This document shows, piece after piece, positions 59,533-60,000 of a stretch of DNA of 60,000 nt. Every line of letters starts with the position of its first letter. The first letter of the stretch is position 1. The translations under genes were made by a program, and so were the position numbers. A model generated the notes under the pieces. That model was not told the DNA's origin and made no database searches. It saw nothing but the letters and a program-made list of their open reading frames with translations. The stretch comes from Chrysomallon squamiferum. Lineage: Eukaryota > Mollusca > Gastropoda > Neomphalida > Peltospiridae. Where the stretch lies: the NCBI GenBank assembly GCA_012295275.1, contig CM022675.1, forward strand, positions 9,315,193 to 9,375,192. Reading direction: 5' to 3'.

Positions 59533-60000
59533 TAACCTGAGATCAAAAATTTGTTTTTTTTATGCCATTTACTTGAGACACCATGGATAGGTCTACATGT
59601 TAAAATATCGCTTGTTAAGTGTATCATCAGCAGCGGGCCGTATCGGGTTTCTTATTTAAATTTTATGTTAAAAACGTACGTCTAACATCTATTGACTGTT
59701 TATATTAAACAGAGGTATCATTAAACACTGCTTTATTATTCGTTCTTTAACATACACATATAAAGACATACTGACATGTCTCCGTACAAGCAGAAATATA
59801 TTAACTCACAGGCACAGACACGTGATCAGAATACTATACTGCTCCTGAATTGTTGATCTTACACTATTTGAAAGCGAAAGAATGAATGAACGAATGAATG
59901 AATGAATAATAAATAAAGAAATAAAGAAGAAGAAGAAGAAATCCTTTCATAAAGATATAAATATATCCATGTTTCCACATATAGGTAGTATAATATTTAT

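Overview
The window is animal nuclear DNA, very AT-rich, with short intron-split genes and dense microsatellites. Four protein-coding genes are well supported: ZEB, DNAJC9, an ankyrin/SOCS-box gene and ATIC. Together with the recurrent motif GGGAGRTAA, which I associate with molluscan genomes, this suggests a lophotrochozoan, probably a mollusc. That assignment is an inference, not proof.

Layout. Bases 1-4233 are non-coding, mostly simple repeats, with an array of AGGTCA-containing palindromes at 1.27-2.14 kb. Bases 4234-11427 (+) hold five exons of the ZEB (zfh-1) zinc-finger/homeobox repressor. Its first exon was not found, and its large central exon carries several reading-frame shifts. 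From 11428 to about 22.0 kb lies what looks like a ~10.6 kb ZEB 3'UTR. It has nine matches to the miR-8/miR-200 seed and five to the miR-96/miR-263 seed. DNAJC9 (24713-27715), an ASB-type ankyrin/SOCS-box gene (29557-33136) and ATIC (34834-48913) follow, all on the - strand. I reconstructed each as an intact, in-phase CDS (263, 421 and 590 aa). DNAJC9 and ZEB converge near 22 kb.

The most unusual content is in the ATIC introns. Five C/D-box snoRNA-like elements lie on the host strand. Three carry an 11-nt D' guide exactly complementary to the universally conserved 18S rRNA segment ACGAACGAGAC, the target region of SNORD30 (U30). The other two form a diverged 73-nt subfamily. Local duplications of several hundred bp explain how copies spread.

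Bases 48.9-60 kb hold no recognised gene. They consist of long CT/GA/GT/ATT tracts, a degenerate AAATCCC repeat, and GC-richer islands with CRE and E-box motifs. One island near 59.3-59.5 kb could be the promoter and first exon of a gene running off the right edge.

The genes are not an obvious pathway: transcriptional repression (ZEB), histone/Hsp70 chaperoning (DNAJC9), ubiquitin-ligase substrate recognition (ASB) and purine synthesis (ATIC) plus rRNA modification (snoRNAs).
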